Assembly: GCA_965115885.1 (NCBI GenBank)
Contig: OZ220479.1
Location: 1,426,001-1,490,000 of the forward strand
Reading direction: 5' to 3'
Length of the DNA stretch: 64,000 nucleotides
Origin: BD2-11 sp965115885
GTDB lineage: Bacteria; Gemmatimonadota; Gemmatimonadetes; Longimicrobiales; Gaopeijiaceae
Positions 53,439 to 62,950 of the stretch are shown here, one piece after another. Within the stretch, counting starts at the first letter, position 1. Each line of letters starts with the position of its first letter. Below the pieces are notes generated by a model that was not told the DNA's origin, searched no databases, and worked only from the letters and a program-made list of their open reading frames with translations. A program made the translations under genes and the position numbers.

Positions 53439-54638
53439 ATGAACGCGATTTCGTGGAGGGCGCGCGGCGCCAGCCATCTGGAGTGCACCTGGACCGGCGA
53501 GACCCTCGAGAGCGAGCGCCTGGCGGGACTCTCGCCCGCCGGCCGTCCCCTGTTCGCCCGCTACGATCTGGACGCCGTCCGGCGCCACTTCCGCCCGGAC
53601 GACCTCGCGGGGCGGAGGCCCGACCTGTGGCGGTACGAGGAAGTGTTGCCGGTGCGGGACGCCGCATGCCAGCTGTCGCTGGGAGAGGGCTGGACGCCGC
53701 TCACGGACGCGCCCCGGCTCGCGAAGCGCTACGGCATGCGCCGCCTCTGGGTGAAGAACGAGGGCGCGAACCCCACGGGCAGCTTCAAGGATCGCGGGCT
53801 CTCGCTGGCGGTGTCGCGCGCCAAGGAGTTGGGAGCGAAGGAGCTGGCCATCCCCTCGGCGGGCAACGCGGGCAGCGCGGCGGCCGCGTACGGGGCCGCC
53901 GCCGGGCTCCCGGTCCACGTCCTCGCGCCGCGGGACACGCCGGCGCCGATCGTCGAGGAGATCCGCGCGCTCGGCGCCGATCTGGTGCTGATGGACGGCC
54001 TCATCACCGACTGCGGCCGCGTGGTGAGGGAGGGAGCGGACCGCATGGGCTGGTGGGATCTCTCCACCCTCAAGGAGCCCTATCGCGTGGAGGGGAAAAA
54101 GACGATGGGGTACGAGCTCTTCGAACAACTGGGGTTCCGGCTCCCCGACGCGGTGATCTATCCGACGGGCGGCGGGACCGGGTTGATCGGGATGTGGAAG
54201 GCGTTCGACGAGATGGAGCGGATGGGTTGGATCGGGGACGAGCGCCCGAAGATGTTCTCGGTCCAGCCGACCGGGTGCGCCCCGGTGGTGCGGGCCTGGA
54301 GGGAGGGCGCCGAGACGGCGCGGTTCTGGGAGGACGCCGAGACCTACGCTGCGGGGCTGCGGGTCCCGGCCGCGGTCGGGGATTTCCTGATGTTGCGCGC
54401 GATTCGGGAATCGGGGGGCGGCGCGGTCGCCATCGAGGACGCGGCGATGGCCGAGGCGGTGCGGGCGATGGGGGAGTGCACCGGCATCTTCGCGTGCCCG
54501 GAAGGAGGCGCGGCGTTGGCGTCGGTGACGGAGTTGCGCGACGCGGGGTTGCTCTGCGAGGACGACGAGACGGTGCTCTTCAACACCGGAAGCGGGCTCA
54601 AGTACGTGGGGACGGCGCCTGCGGCGCCGCCGCGGTGA
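53439..54638 (+). CDS. thrC: Threonine synthase
   Basis: 399 residues, PLP fold type II. LGEGWTPLTDAPRLAKRYGM is the threonine-synthase opening. The Schiff-base lysine is K117 in NPTGSFKDRG. IPSAGNAGSAAAAYGA and YPTGGGTGLIGMWKAF bind the cofactor phosphate. The enzyme converts O-phosphohomoserine to threonine. ATG at 53439 is the start with family similarity, although the frame is open upstream to 53325. The gene stands alone, divergent from the sigma factor and convergent with the small OM-linked gene. Confidence 0.92.
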   Translation: MNAISWRARGASHLECTWTGETLESERLAGLSPAGRPLFARYDLDAVRRHFRPDDLAGRRPDLWRYEEVLPVRDAACQLSLGEGWTPLTDAPRLAKRYGMRRLWVKNEGANPTGSFKDRGLSLAVSRAKELGAKELAIPSAGNAGSAAAAYGAAAGLPVHVLAPRDTPAPIVEEIRALGADLVLMDGLITDCGRVVREGADRMGWWDLSTLKEPYRVEGKKTMGYELFEQLGFRLPDAVIYPTGGGTGLIGMWKAFDEMERMGWIGDERPKMFSVQPTGCAPVVRAWREGAETARFWEDAETYAAGLRVPAAVGDFLMLRAIRESGGGAVAIEDAAMAEAVRAMGECTGIFACPEGGAALASVTELRDAGLLCEDDETVLFNTGSGLKYVGTAPAAPPR

Positions 54639-54744
54639 CGCGTCGGGACGCCGTCAGGGAAGCGCGGGACTTGGCCGAGGGCGCGCATCCGCTCGCGCCG
54701 GTGCGGGGATGGCCGGAGCCGGGCCGCGCAAAAGGCGCCGCTCT

Positions 54745-55317
54745 TCAGCGGGGATCGGCGAAACGGTAATGGAAGGCCGGCAGGGGGACGATTCGGGTGC
54801 GCGGCCCTCGTTCGTCCAGCGGATCGGGGCGGCGCATCGCGAGCGCCCGGTTGAAGGCGAGCTCCAAGCCCGCGGCGTGCCGATCGAACGCGTGCCAGTC
54901 CACGCCGACGGGCGCCCGCGCGATCAGCGCGAACCCCGAACGCTGGTCCGAGGGGAAGGCGGCGACGCCCCAGAGGCCGATTCCGGCGAAGGCGCGCAGG
55001 CTGCCCCCGCCTACGTAGCGCTTCCCGGTGACGGCCAGGGAAACGTCGCGCCCGGCGAAGGTGCCGAGCGCGAGTTCGATCGCCCGGTTGCCGGATTCGT
55101 ACTCGAAAACCAGGGAGACGAGGCCGACGCCTCCGAGCGCGATCCCGTAGCGGTACACCGGCGGATCGCCGACCCCGCCGGACGCTTCCGGGGTCCGGGG
55201 AAGGGAGGGCGCGGTCCTCGGGCCGTCCGGGTCGGACGGGGGCGAGGCGTGCAGCCGGCCGGCCGGGGAGAGCCCCGGACAGACGGCTAGCAGCAGGACC
55301 GCGACGGCTCGAATCAC
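54745..55317 (-). CDS. Small secreted protein coupled to TonB receptor
   Basis: 190 residues from GTG. The N-terminal signal is AVAVLLLAVCPGLSPAG. The mature part is rich in alternating hydrophobic/Gly strands (IALGGVGLVSLVFEYESGNR and GSLRAFAGIGLWGVAAFPSD), ending AFHYRF, which looks like a small outer-membrane beta-barrel. Its GTG overlaps the TonB receptor stop (GTGA), so the two are co-expressed and may share a substrate. No family was recognised. Confidence 0.72.
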   Translation of the reverse strand: MIRAVAVLLLAVCPGLSPAGRLHASPPSDPDGPRTAPSLPRTPEASGGVGDPPVYRYGIALGGVGLVSLVFEYESGNRAIELALGTFAGRDVSLAVTGKRYVGGGSLRAFAGIGLWGVAAFPSDQRSGFALIARAPVGVDWHAFDRHAAGLELAFNRALAMRRPDPLDERGPRTRIVPLPAFHYRFADPR

Positions 55318-57464
55318 GGCAGTCCGGCGCGCAGGCCCGCGTAGAAGCTCCGGCCCGGCCCGGGCTCGTTGAACCGTTTTCCGAAGGCGTTCACCACCAC
55401 CGACGCGGTGTAGAGCGTGTCGAAGACGTTGGTGACCCCCGCCACCGGAGCCAAGTCGAGCGCGCCGACGCCGACCGCGTCCAGCTCGAAGCGTGCGTCC
55501 AGAAGCAGATGGGGATCGGTCTCGGCGGTGTTGCCGTCGTTGACGGGGATGGCCGACACCCGGGCGAGGCGCAGTTCCGCGAACCAGCCCGGGCGGTCCA
55601 GCGAAGCGATGGCTTCCGCGCGGTGGGGGGCGAGCCCGGGGATTCGGTTGCCGCCGTAGTCGGTTCCGTCCACCACGTAGTCGTCGAAGACCGCGTCCGT
55701 GTAGCTGTAGGTCGCGCGCAGGGAGGCTCCGCCGCCCGCCGCGAGAGTGAAGGCGGTCTCGATGCCTCGGTGGCGCGCCGACCCGGCGTTCGCGTAGAAG
55801 GTGCGGTCGACGTCGGGCACCTCGATGGGCACCAGCGCGTCGGCGATGCGGGCGGCGAAGACGCCGACCTCGTAGGAGAGCCGGTTTCCGGAGACGCCGC
55901 GCGCGCCCGCCTCCAGACTCAGGCCGCGTTGCGGGTTCAGCTCCGGGTTGAAGCCTCCGCGTCCGCTCGGGTCGTTGGCCAGCTCGGTGGTGGTGGGACT
56001 CTCGAAGGAGGTGCCGACGGTCGCGAACAGGCCGACGGACGGGCCGACCGCGACGTGCAGCCCGAGCGACGGGCTGAGGGCGTCCATCAGGCGGTCGCCC
56101 GAGTCGTCGCCGTTGGAGAGGAACGCGTCGTTCACCGAAAAGTTCAGCCGGTCGTAGCGCACGCCGCCGACCAGCCGGGCGCGGTCCCCCAGCCTCAGGT
56201 TGCCTTGGCCGAAGAACGCCAGCGTGCGCACGCGTTCCATCTGGTCGAGCCTCAGGTCGGAGCGCTCGCCTCCGTCGTTGCCGTGGTTCTGCCGGTCGTC
56301 GCGCTGGAGGGCGAGTTCTCCGCCGAAGTTCCAAGCGAGCCGTCCCGATTCTCCCGCCTGTCCGCCGAGCGCGCCGCGCGCGCCCGCGGCGGTGCGCTTC
56401 AGATCGATGACCGCCGAGGGAATCGGGTTGTCCAAGTTGCGGAACAGGCCCCACGCGGAGAGCTCCGCCTCGCCGACGCCGGCGGGGCCGGTCCAGGCGA
56501 TCCCGAGCTGTCCCTGGGCGACCTTCTTGCGGGTCCGCTGGAAGATGCTTCCCGTGTGCGAACGCCGGTCGCCGAGCGCCATCAGCGAATCGTTCAGCGA
56601 TCCCGGGTTCTCTCCGTCGAGGTCGACCACGTTCGCGGTCGCCACGATCTCGCCCCCCGCCGCCGGGGAACGCAGCTGGCCGTTCAGGTGCAACCGGCGC
56701 GCGCCGCCGTAGAGCGAGCCGTCGTCCGCGATCGGGTTTCTGCGGAAGCCGTCGTACTCGAATCGGGAGGCGCCGACGAGGTACTCCCGCTCGCCCGACG
56801 TCCCGCTTGCGGTGGCCTGGAGCCGACTCATGCCGTTGCTTCCGAAGACGGTGGAGAAGTTCTGGCGGAAGGGCTGGTCGGCCGCCCGCCGGGTCTCGAA
56901 GCGCAGCACCCCGCCCGCCCCGTTGCCGTAGGCGGACGAACTCGGCCCGCGCAACGCTTCCACCCGCCCCAGAGTGCCCGGGTCGAGGTGATCGAGGGTC
57001 GACTGCCCGTCGGGCAGGGTGGCGGGGATGCCGTCCACCAGCACGGTCACCCCGCGCACGCCGAACTGGGAACGGGCGCCGAACCCTCGAACGGAGATGC
57101 GCTCGCCCACCGCCGAGTTGTAGCGGTTCTGCACCTGAACTCCGGGGAGACCCTGAAGCGCCTCCTCGATGGAGAGTCCGGCCTTGCCGCGCGCAAGCGC
57201 CGATTCCCCGAGCACCGAGACCGCGAAGGGGGCCTCGCCCAGCAGGATGGGCGTGCGCAGCACCGTGACCTCGATTTCGTCGAGCGGGATCGCCGCCGAC
57301 GAGTCGGGTTCCTGCGCCGCGAGGCGCGCGGGCGCGCATGCGACGGCGATCGTCAGGACGAGGCGCGCGGGCACGGCTCGGAGAAGCGGGACGCGCCGCG
57401 CACGCGAGTCGGGCGCGCTCCGGGGCTCGGGTTGCGCGGGCGCGCGACGCGGAGGCTGGGGCAT
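55314..57464 (-). CDS. TonB-dependent outer membrane receptor
   Basis: 716 residues. The N-terminal signal region ends at ARLAAQE. A TonB-box-like stretch (DEIEVTVLR) is followed by the plug (LPGVQVQNRYNSAVGERISV, RGFGARSQFGVRGVTVLVDG, IEALRGPSSSAYGNGAGGVL-like). A 22-strand-type barrel fills the rest, including RLVGGVRYDRLNFSVNDAF and FATVGTSFESPTTTELANDP, a FecA/BtuB-group signature. The last residues (YAGLRAGLP) lack the usual terminal aromatic. The substrate is likely a siderophore, vitamin B12-like compound or other large ligand, and cannot be specified. Confidence 0.9.
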   Translation of the reverse strand: MPQPPRRAPAQPEPRSAPDSRARRVPLLRAVPARLVLTIAVACAPARLAAQEPDSSAAIPLDEIEVTVLRTPILLGEAPFAVSVLGESALARGKAGLSIEEALQGLPGVQVQNRYNSAVGERISVRGFGARSQFGVRGVTVLVDGIPATLPDGQSTLDHLDPGTLGRVEALRGPSSSAYGNGAGGVLRFETRRAADQPFRQNFSTVFGSNGMSRLQATASGTSGEREYLVGASRFEYDGFRRNPIADDGSLYGGARRLHLNGQLRSPAAGGEIVATANVVDLDGENPGSLNDSLMALGDRRSHTGSIFQRTRKKVAQGQLGIAWTGPAGVGEAELSAWGLFRNLDNPIPSAVIDLKRTAAGARGALGGQAGESGRLAWNFGGELALQRDDRQNHGNDGGERSDLRLDQMERVRTLAFFGQGNLRLGDRARLVGGVRYDRLNFSVNDAFLSNGDDSGDRLMDALSPSLGLHVAVGPSVGLFATVGTSFESPTTTELANDPSGRGGFNPELNPQRGLSLEAGARGVSGNRLSYEVGVFAARIADALVPIEVPDVDRTFYANAGSARHRGIETAFTLAAGGGASLRATYSYTDAVFDDYVVDGTDYGGNRIPGLAPHRAEAIASLDRPGWFAELRLARVSAIPVNDGNTAETDPHLLLDARFELDAVGVGALDLAPVAGVTNVFDTLYTASVVVNAFGKRFNEPGPGRSFYAGLRAGLP

Positions 57465-57724
57465 GGGCGGACGCTCGTTGGAGAAGGAGACTCGGAGAGG
57501 GCGCGGGGCGGTCCCGCCCGGGATTGCGCATCCCGCGGGCCGCCCGCGTAATGATACTGCTCGGCGGCGCGTAAACGAATTCGTTCCGGCAACGGATTCG
57601 CTCGCGCATCGCTCGCGAGGCGGTGTCCCGTCTTCTCCCCGCTCCTCGATCCCGGGAGAGGCCCGGACCGGGAACGGCGTCGCCGCTCCGCCGCAAGGAG
57701 ACGTGCCGCGCCCCATGTCCCCCG
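57465..57724. other. Upstream region of the TonB receptor
   Basis: 260 bp with GC-rich inverted repeats. No conserved cobalamin, TPP or other riboswitch core was recognisable on the minus strand. Confidence 0.4.
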
Positions 57725-57743
57725 CCGAAGCGTCCCGCTTCGG
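57725..57743 (-). terminator. Hairpin after regulatory-like protein gene
   Basis: Perfect 8-bp stem ccgaagcg / cgcttcgg with a 3-nt loop, 5 nt downstream of the stop at 57749 on the minus strand. No T-run follows. Confidence 0.5.
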
Positions 57744-57748
57744 AACGG

Positions 57749-59611
57749 CTAGTTCCCGATGCGCACGGTCGCGAACTCGGCCTGTCCGGCTTTCTCCAGA
57801 ACGAGGGTTCGGGATCCGGTCCCGCCGCCCGTTCCCGCCGCTTCGACCGACACGCTGGGCCCCACCGGAACCCGGCAGAAGAGGAAGCGCCCGTCGACGT
57901 CCGCGACCGCTTCGTACCGGCCGACGCGCTCTTCGACGCTCACCAGCCCCGTCGCCGGATCGCCCCCGCCGCGCGGCCTGCCCGTGCTGGACGGGCCGGA
58001 GGTGCGGACGTCCCACCCGGTCCAGGTGGCGGTGACGACGGCGCCCGCCAGCGAACTCCCCGAAGCGCCGTCCACCACCCGCCCGGCCAGAACGCCGGTG
58101 TCCTCGATCGCCTCCTCCTCGGCGCAGGCGCCGCGAAGCGCTTCTCCGCGAGACGGAGCGAGCAGCCGCAAGGCGGAAATTTCTCCGCGCCGCACCTCCA
58201 CCTCCACGGGCTCGGGCGCGAAGCCCACCTCCTCCAGAGCCGGATGGCGGTACGCGATGCGGTACACGCCCTGGGTCAGGCCGGTCAGCCGCCAGCGTCC
58301 GTCTCCGCCCGTCACCGCGGAGCGATCGGTGCCCTGCGCGAACACGCGCGCGCCCTCCAGCGGTCGGGTGTGCAGCGAATCCAGCACGGTCCCCTCGACC
58401 GTCCCGGTTTCGGACTCCACCAGCGTCTCCCCCAGCGGGGTCAGGATGCGCGTCACCACGGCGCCGGTTTCGCGGATCCCGGCCAGGAAGCGCTCCGGGA
58501 CGTTGGTGAAGGGGTTGGGTCGCACCCCGGGGCGAGGCATGCGGATGTACCACTCGCGCACCACCCAGGTCCCGTTGGGAAGCCCTTCGAACGTCACCTT
58601 GCCGCCCACGTGGGGCGAGCGGAGTTCGGCCTCCAGATCCGCGTAGCCGTACTCGATCCACCGGAGTTCCGACGACTCCGGCTCGAGCCACATGACGCCC
58701 CGGATGCCGATGCGCCCGCGGCGCCGTTCCACGGGTTCGAACGCGAGCCCGACGAGGCCTTCGGATTCGCCCTCGCCCCGGCGCACGCGCAGGCAGTGGG
58801 CGTCCAGGAAGGCGTCGGAGAGCAGCACCTCGGCATCGGGGGCGTAGTAGAAGGTGCCGTCGCGTTTCTCCTGCACGAAGCCGTCCGACATCAGCTCTTC
58901 CGCGGGACGCGAGACGAACGTCCGGCGTTGCACGAGGTCGCTGAAGTCGCGTCGCTCGTTGCGCACGGTGCGGGCGTCGGAGGCGAGATCCCGCTCGTAC
59001 TTCATGGTGACGTAGCGGTAGACGGAGGTCTCGTCGGTGAAGGCCGCCGCCGCGAGCGCCTTGCGCGCCTCTTCCCACACCCGCGAAACGTCGAGCCCGC
59101 CCTCCGGTCGCAACACGCACCGGCGCTCGCCCTCCACGGTGACGCCGGGGAGAGCGAGCGCCTCCGCCGAGACCGCCATGTCGTGGAGGGTCGCGGCGCC
59201 GGCGGCCAGCTCCAACGGCGGAGAGGTCGCGCTGGCGTAGCCGATGCGGTCCGCGCGCAGGGTGTAGGTGCCGTCCTCCGGGGCGTGCAACACGAACCTG
59301 CCGAGGTCGTCGGCGAGGGTCCGGCCGGCCGGCTCGCCGTCGACGTCGGTCAGCACGATCATGGCGCCGGCGAGCGGCGAGCCGTCGCTCTCCTCGAGGA
59401 CCCGTCCGCGCACGACCTGAGCGGCGGCCGGCGAGACGGTGGAAGCGCAGGCGACGGCCGCCCACGCGGCGCGGGCGAGCGTCGCGAACGCCCTCCGGAT
59501 CCGATCGAACGCCGGCCGACTCGCCGCCGCGGAGGCGAAGCCGCCCGAAGAGACGCGGTTCTCGTCCCCTTCGGTCCGCGCCTTTCCCATCGTCTCGACG
59601 TTCTCTTCCAT
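57749..59611 (-). CDS. Secreted protein with carboxypeptidase-regulatory-like domains
   Basis: 620 residues. The hydrophobic region FATLARAAWAAVACAST ends SPAAAQ, so export is likely despite an N-terminal extension of about 40 residues. A later ATG (MGKARTEGDE) is possible. The first Ig-like domain is VVRGRVLEESDGSPLAGAMI, with others near residues 395-470 (GTVEGTVLDSLHTRPLEGAR) and 495-600 (GVLAGRVVDGASGSSLAGAV). Between them is a ~250-residue unassigned domain resembling that of the protein at 3266-4468 (ERRCVLRPEGGLDVSRVWEE...). The two are relatives. Probably an envelope structural or binding protein near the TonB receptor. Confidence 0.8.
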   Translation of the reverse strand: MEENVETMGKARTEGDENRVSSGGFASAAASRPAFDRIRRAFATLARAAWAAVACASTVSPAAAQVVRGRVLEESDGSPLAGAMIVLTDVDGEPAGRTLADDLGRFVLHAPEDGTYTLRADRIGYASATSPPLELAAGAATLHDMAVSAEALALPGVTVEGERRCVLRPEGGLDVSRVWEEARKALAAAAFTDETSVYRYVTMKYERDLASDARTVRNERRDFSDLVQRRTFVSRPAEELMSDGFVQEKRDGTFYYAPDAEVLLSDAFLDAHCLRVRRGEGESEGLVGLAFEPVERRRGRIGIRGVMWLEPESSELRWIEYGYADLEAELRSPHVGGKVTFEGLPNGTWVVREWYIRMPRPGVRPNPFTNVPERFLAGIRETGAVVTRILTPLGETLVESETGTVEGTVLDSLHTRPLEGARVFAQGTDRSAVTGGDGRWRLTGLTQGVYRIAYRHPALEEVGFAPEPVEVEVRRGEISALRLLAPSRGEALRGACAEEEAIEDTGVLAGRVVDGASGSSLAGAVVTATWTGWDVRTSGPSSTGRPRGGGDPATGLVSVEERVGRYEAVADVDGRFLFCRVPVGPSVSVEAAGTGGGTGSRTLVLEKAGQAEFATVRIGN

Positions 59612-59708
59612 GCGTTCCCCGCTCGATCCGCGCGTTACCGCGAGCCCTGCCCTGTGCCTATATTGAGTGTGATCGCCGGTTGTTTCGTTGAAGCGCAGGA
59701 GGTCCGGG

Positions 59709-61847
59709 ATGTTCGGCCCGCCCCATCCGTCGTCGCACGACCGCTCCCCGCCCGTCCGCTCCGCGAAGGCGGCGGGGGCGTGCTTGGCCGTGATCGCCGC
59801 GGCCGCCTGGCCGCTGGCCGCGCAGGAGCGCGGCTTCCGGCCCGCCGACTACTACCGGATCGTGAACGTCTCCGAGCCGGCGACGTCGCCCACCGGGGCG
59901 TACGTCGCCTTCACGGTGACGCGCGTGATCGAGGCGGAGAACCGGCGGCACCGCGAGGTGTGGTTGCAGCCTCTGTCGGGCGGCAGGCCCGACGGCGAGG
60001 CGATCCGCTTCTCGGACCCCACTTCCGGGTCGAGCGACCCGGCGTGGTCGCCGGACGGCCGTCTGCTCTCGTTCCGTTCCGCGCGGGGCGACGACCCCAA
60101 CCGCGTCTGGTTCCTGCGGGTGGACGGACCCGGCGGAGAGGCCTTCCACATCGACGGCGTGGAGGGGGATCCGGTCTGGTCGCCGGACGGCCGGAGCATC
60201 GCCTTCGCCCGGAGCGAAAACGAGGACGAGGACGACGGCCGCGTCGCCCCCGATGCGGTCACCTCCACGCTGGACGGTCGGCGCTTCGACGGCCACGTGA
60301 TCACCGCGATGAACTACAAGCGCGACGGCGTGCACGCCCTGCTCCCGCACCCCTCTCTGGAGAGCAAGGCCCAGCTCTACGTGGTCTCCGCCGAGGGGGG
60401 CGCGGCCCGGCGCCTCACCGATCTGGATTTCGACGTGGGCGGAATCCGGTGGTCGGCCGACGGGCAGCGCATCTATTTCACCGGCGACGAAAACGAGGAC
60501 GACGAACACAGCTCCGAGAACACCGGCGACATCTGGTCGGTGGCGGCCGCGGGCGGGCCGTCTCGCCGCCTCACCACCAACCCCGGGAGCGAGTCCGCGC
60601 CCGCGCTCTCGCCGGACGGCGCCTCCATCGCCTACCTGTCGAACCCCGAGCGGGGCGCGCAGTCCGACGTCCTGGTGCAGGACGTCGGGTCGGACGGCAG
60701 CCTCCGCGGCACTCCCGCGAACCTCACCGCGGAGTGGGACCTGCGGCCGGGCGCGCCCGAGTGGTCCGCCGACGGCGACCGGATCCGCTTTTCCGCCGGC
60801 GTCGGGGGCGACGCCCACCTGTTCGACGTCCCGGCGACCGGCGGTGAGGTGCGGCAGGTCACTGCGGGCGACCGGCGGCTGTCCGGGTTCTCCTTCTCGC
60901 GGGACGACCGGGTGATGGCGTTCGTCGCCACCGACCCGATCACGCCGAGCGAACTCTACGTGGCGGCCGGCGACGGCTCCACGGAGCAGAAGGCGACCGG
61001 CTTCAACGACGAATGGCTCTCCGACGTCGCCCTCATGCCCGCCGAGCGCATCGCGTGGACCGTGGAGGGCGGCGTCGAGGTCGAAGGCTGGGTGGTGCGG
61101 CCGGTGGACGAGGTCGCGGGCCGCAGCTATCCGATGGTGCTCAAGATCCACGGCGGGCCGCACAGCGCCTACGGCAACACCTTCTTCCCGACCTTCCACG
61201 TGCTCTCCGCCGCGGGCTTCTACGTCCTCTACACCAACCCGCGCGGCTCCTCGGGCTACGGGCACGCCTTCCAGTACGCCACCCGCGGGCAGTGGGGCAT
61301 CGTCGACCGGGAGGACTATCTCGCCGGCGTGGACGCCGCCTTGGCGGCCTATCCCGCCGTAGATCCGGAGCGTCTGGGCGTCTCGGGGGGCAGCTACGGC
61401 GGCTTCATGTCCAACTGGTTGACCGCGACCACGGACCGCTTCGCCGCCTCGGCCTCGAGCCGCTCCATCTCCAACTGGGAGAGTTGGTGGGGGACCTCGG
61501 ACGCCCAGGGGCTCACCGAGTACGAGTTCGGCGGGACTCCGTGGGAGGAGCGGGATCTCTACCGGCGCCTGTCGCCCATCTCCTACGTGGAGAACGTGAC
61601 CGCGCCCACGTTGCTCATCCACTCCGAGCAGGATTGGCGCACCCCGATGCCGGACGCCGAGCAGTGGTTCATGTCGCTCAAGAAGCTGCGCGTGCCGGTG
61701 GAGCTGGTGCGCTATCCCCGCTCGAGCCACGGCCTTTCGCGCACGGGCGAACCCTGGTTGCTGGTGGACCGCTTGGAGCGCATCCGCAGCTGGCTGGCGC
61801 ACTGGCTGATCGACGAGCGCGAGACCGCGGCCAGCCAGTCCCGCTAG
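59709..61847 (+). CDS. S9-family prolyl oligopeptidase / acylaminoacyl peptidase
   Basis: 712 residues from the ATG at 59709, preceded by AGGAGG at ideal spacing. A TTG at 59688 is open but less likely. The signal peptide (GACLAVIAAAAWPLAAQE) indicates export. An N-terminal beta-propeller carries WSPDGR-type TolB/WD40-like repeats. The alpha/beta-hydrolase domain has the nucleophile in GVSGGSYGGFMSNW (Ser near 562), the acid in LLIHSEQDWRTP, and the His in RSSHGLSRTGEP. It cleaves short peptides, often after proline. It heads a run of three peptidase genes, pointing to extracellular peptide use. Confidence 0.93.
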   Translation: MFGPPHPSSHDRSPPVRSAKAAGACLAVIAAAAWPLAAQERGFRPADYYRIVNVSEPATSPTGAYVAFTVTRVIEAENRRHREVWLQPLSGGRPDGEAIRFSDPTSGSSDPAWSPDGRLLSFRSARGDDPNRVWFLRVDGPGGEAFHIDGVEGDPVWSPDGRSIAFARSENEDEDDGRVAPDAVTSTLDGRRFDGHVITAMNYKRDGVHALLPHPSLESKAQLYVVSAEGGAARRLTDLDFDVGGIRWSADGQRIYFTGDENEDDEHSSENTGDIWSVAAAGGPSRRLTTNPGSESAPALSPDGASIAYLSNPERGAQSDVLVQDVGSDGSLRGTPANLTAEWDLRPGAPEWSADGDRIRFSAGVGGDAHLFDVPATGGEVRQVTAGDRRLSGFSFSRDDRVMAFVATDPITPSELYVAAGDGSTEQKATGFNDEWLSDVALMPAERIAWTVEGGVEVEGWVVRPVDEVAGRSYPMVLKIHGGPHSAYGNTFFPTFHVLSAAGFYVLYTNPRGSSGYGHAFQYATRGQWGIVDREDYLAGVDAALAAYPAVDPERLGVSGGSYGGFMSNWLTATTDRFAASASSRSISNWESWWGTSDAQGLTEYEFGGTPWEERDLYRRLSPISYVENVTAPTLLIHSEQDWRTPMPDAEQWFMSLKKLRVPVELVRYPRSSHGLSRTGEPWLLVDRLERIRSWLAHWLIDERETAASQSR

Positions 61848-61888
61848 GCTTCCGGTCGGCGGCGCAACACCGAATTCCGGGAAGGGAC

Positions 61889-62950
61889 ATGCGCGAGTCC
61901 GCAGACGGCGTGCGCACGGATCCGGTCCGGATCCTGGAGGCGGCTCCCGCGGCTCCCGGCGCCGGGCTCCGCATCGGCGACTCCCGGGACGGACGCCCCG
62001 TCCGCGCCTTCCGGTTCGGAACCGGACCTTTGCGCGTGAGCCTGCTCGGGGGGTGCCACGCCGACGAGCCCGTGGGTCCGGCGTTGCTCCGCAGGCTGTG
62101 CGGATGGCTGGACGGACTGGCTCCGGGCCATACGGCGCTCGAACGGTTTTCGTGGTGGATCGTGCCGCACGCGAACCCCGACGGGGAGATCCGCAACCGT
62201 TCCTGGCAGGAAGAAGGGTCCGGCTTCGCGTTGGGCGAGTATCTGGCGCACGTCGTGCGCGAACTCCCCGGAGACGACGTCGAGTTCGGATTCCCCCGCA
62301 CCCGGGAGGACGCGGACGCCAGACCCGAGAACCGGGCGATCCACGCGTGGTGGACGAGCGCCGCCGGCGCCTTCGATCTGCACGTCTCGCTGCACGGGAT
62401 GGGGTTCTCGTCGGGTCCGTGGTTCCTCGTCGATCCCCACTGGGTCGACCGGACAGAGCCGCTGCGCGCCCGTTGCGCACGGATGGCGCGCGACATGGGA
62501 TACCGGTTGCACGACGTGGAGCGGGAAGGAGAGAAAGGGTTCGTGCGCATCGCCCGCGGGTTCTGCACGCGCCCCAGCCACACCGCCATGCGCGCGCACT
62601 TCATGGGGCTGGAAGACGAGGTCACGGCGGGGCGCTTTCGTCCGAGCTCGATGGAGGCGGTGCGCGCGCTGGGGGGCGACGCGCTCACGCTGGTGACCGA
62701 GATGCCGTTGTTCGTCACCCCGGGCGTCGGGGAGACGATCGGTCCTCCGGACCCGGCGGCGGTGCGATGGAAGACCCGAATCGACGGCTGGAGGGCCGCC
62801 TTGGCGACCGGTCGGCTCGATCCGGCGCAGGTGACCCGGGAAGGCGCCCGGCTCGGCATCCGCCCCATGCCCGTGGAGGACCAGATGAAGTTGCAGTGGA
62901 CGCTGGTGGAGGCGGGGCTGGAAACGGTCGCCGCCCGGGCGGACGCGTGA
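61889..62950 (+). CDS. M14-family zinc carboxypeptidase-like protein
   Basis: 353 residues. The zinc motif HxxE is in GGCHADEPVG (H57, E60). The third ligand is His in AFDLHVSLHG (165 or 169), and HANPDGEIRNR matches the substrate-carboxylate region. No signal peptide is seen, so it is probably cytosolic. The family includes D,L-carboxypeptidases, succinylglutamate desuccinylase-like enzymes and peptidases, so the exact reaction is open. It starts 41 nt after the S9 gene, and its stop overlaps the next start (TGATG). Confidence 0.83.
   Translation: MRESADGVRTDPVRILEAAPAAPGAGLRIGDSRDGRPVRAFRFGTGPLRVSLLGGCHADEPVGPALLRRLCGWLDGLAPGHTALERFSWWIVPHANPDGEIRNRSWQEEGSGFALGEYLAHVVRELPGDDVEFGFPRTREDADARPENRAIHAWWTSAAGAFDLHVSLHGMGFSSGPWFLVDPHWVDRTEPLRARCARMARDMGYRLHDVEREGEKGFVRIARGFCTRPSHTAMRAHFMGLEDEVTAGRFRPSSMEAVRALGGDALTLVTEMPLFVTPGVGETIGPPDPAAVRWKTRIDGWRAALATGRLDPAQVTREGARLGIRPMPVEDQMKLQWTLVEAGLETVAARADA

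Noticed and set aside
57465..57748. Possible riboswitch upstream of the TonB receptor
   Set aside because: No cobalamin, TPP or other conserved core could be matched by eye. The GC-rich inverted repeats are expected in this composition.
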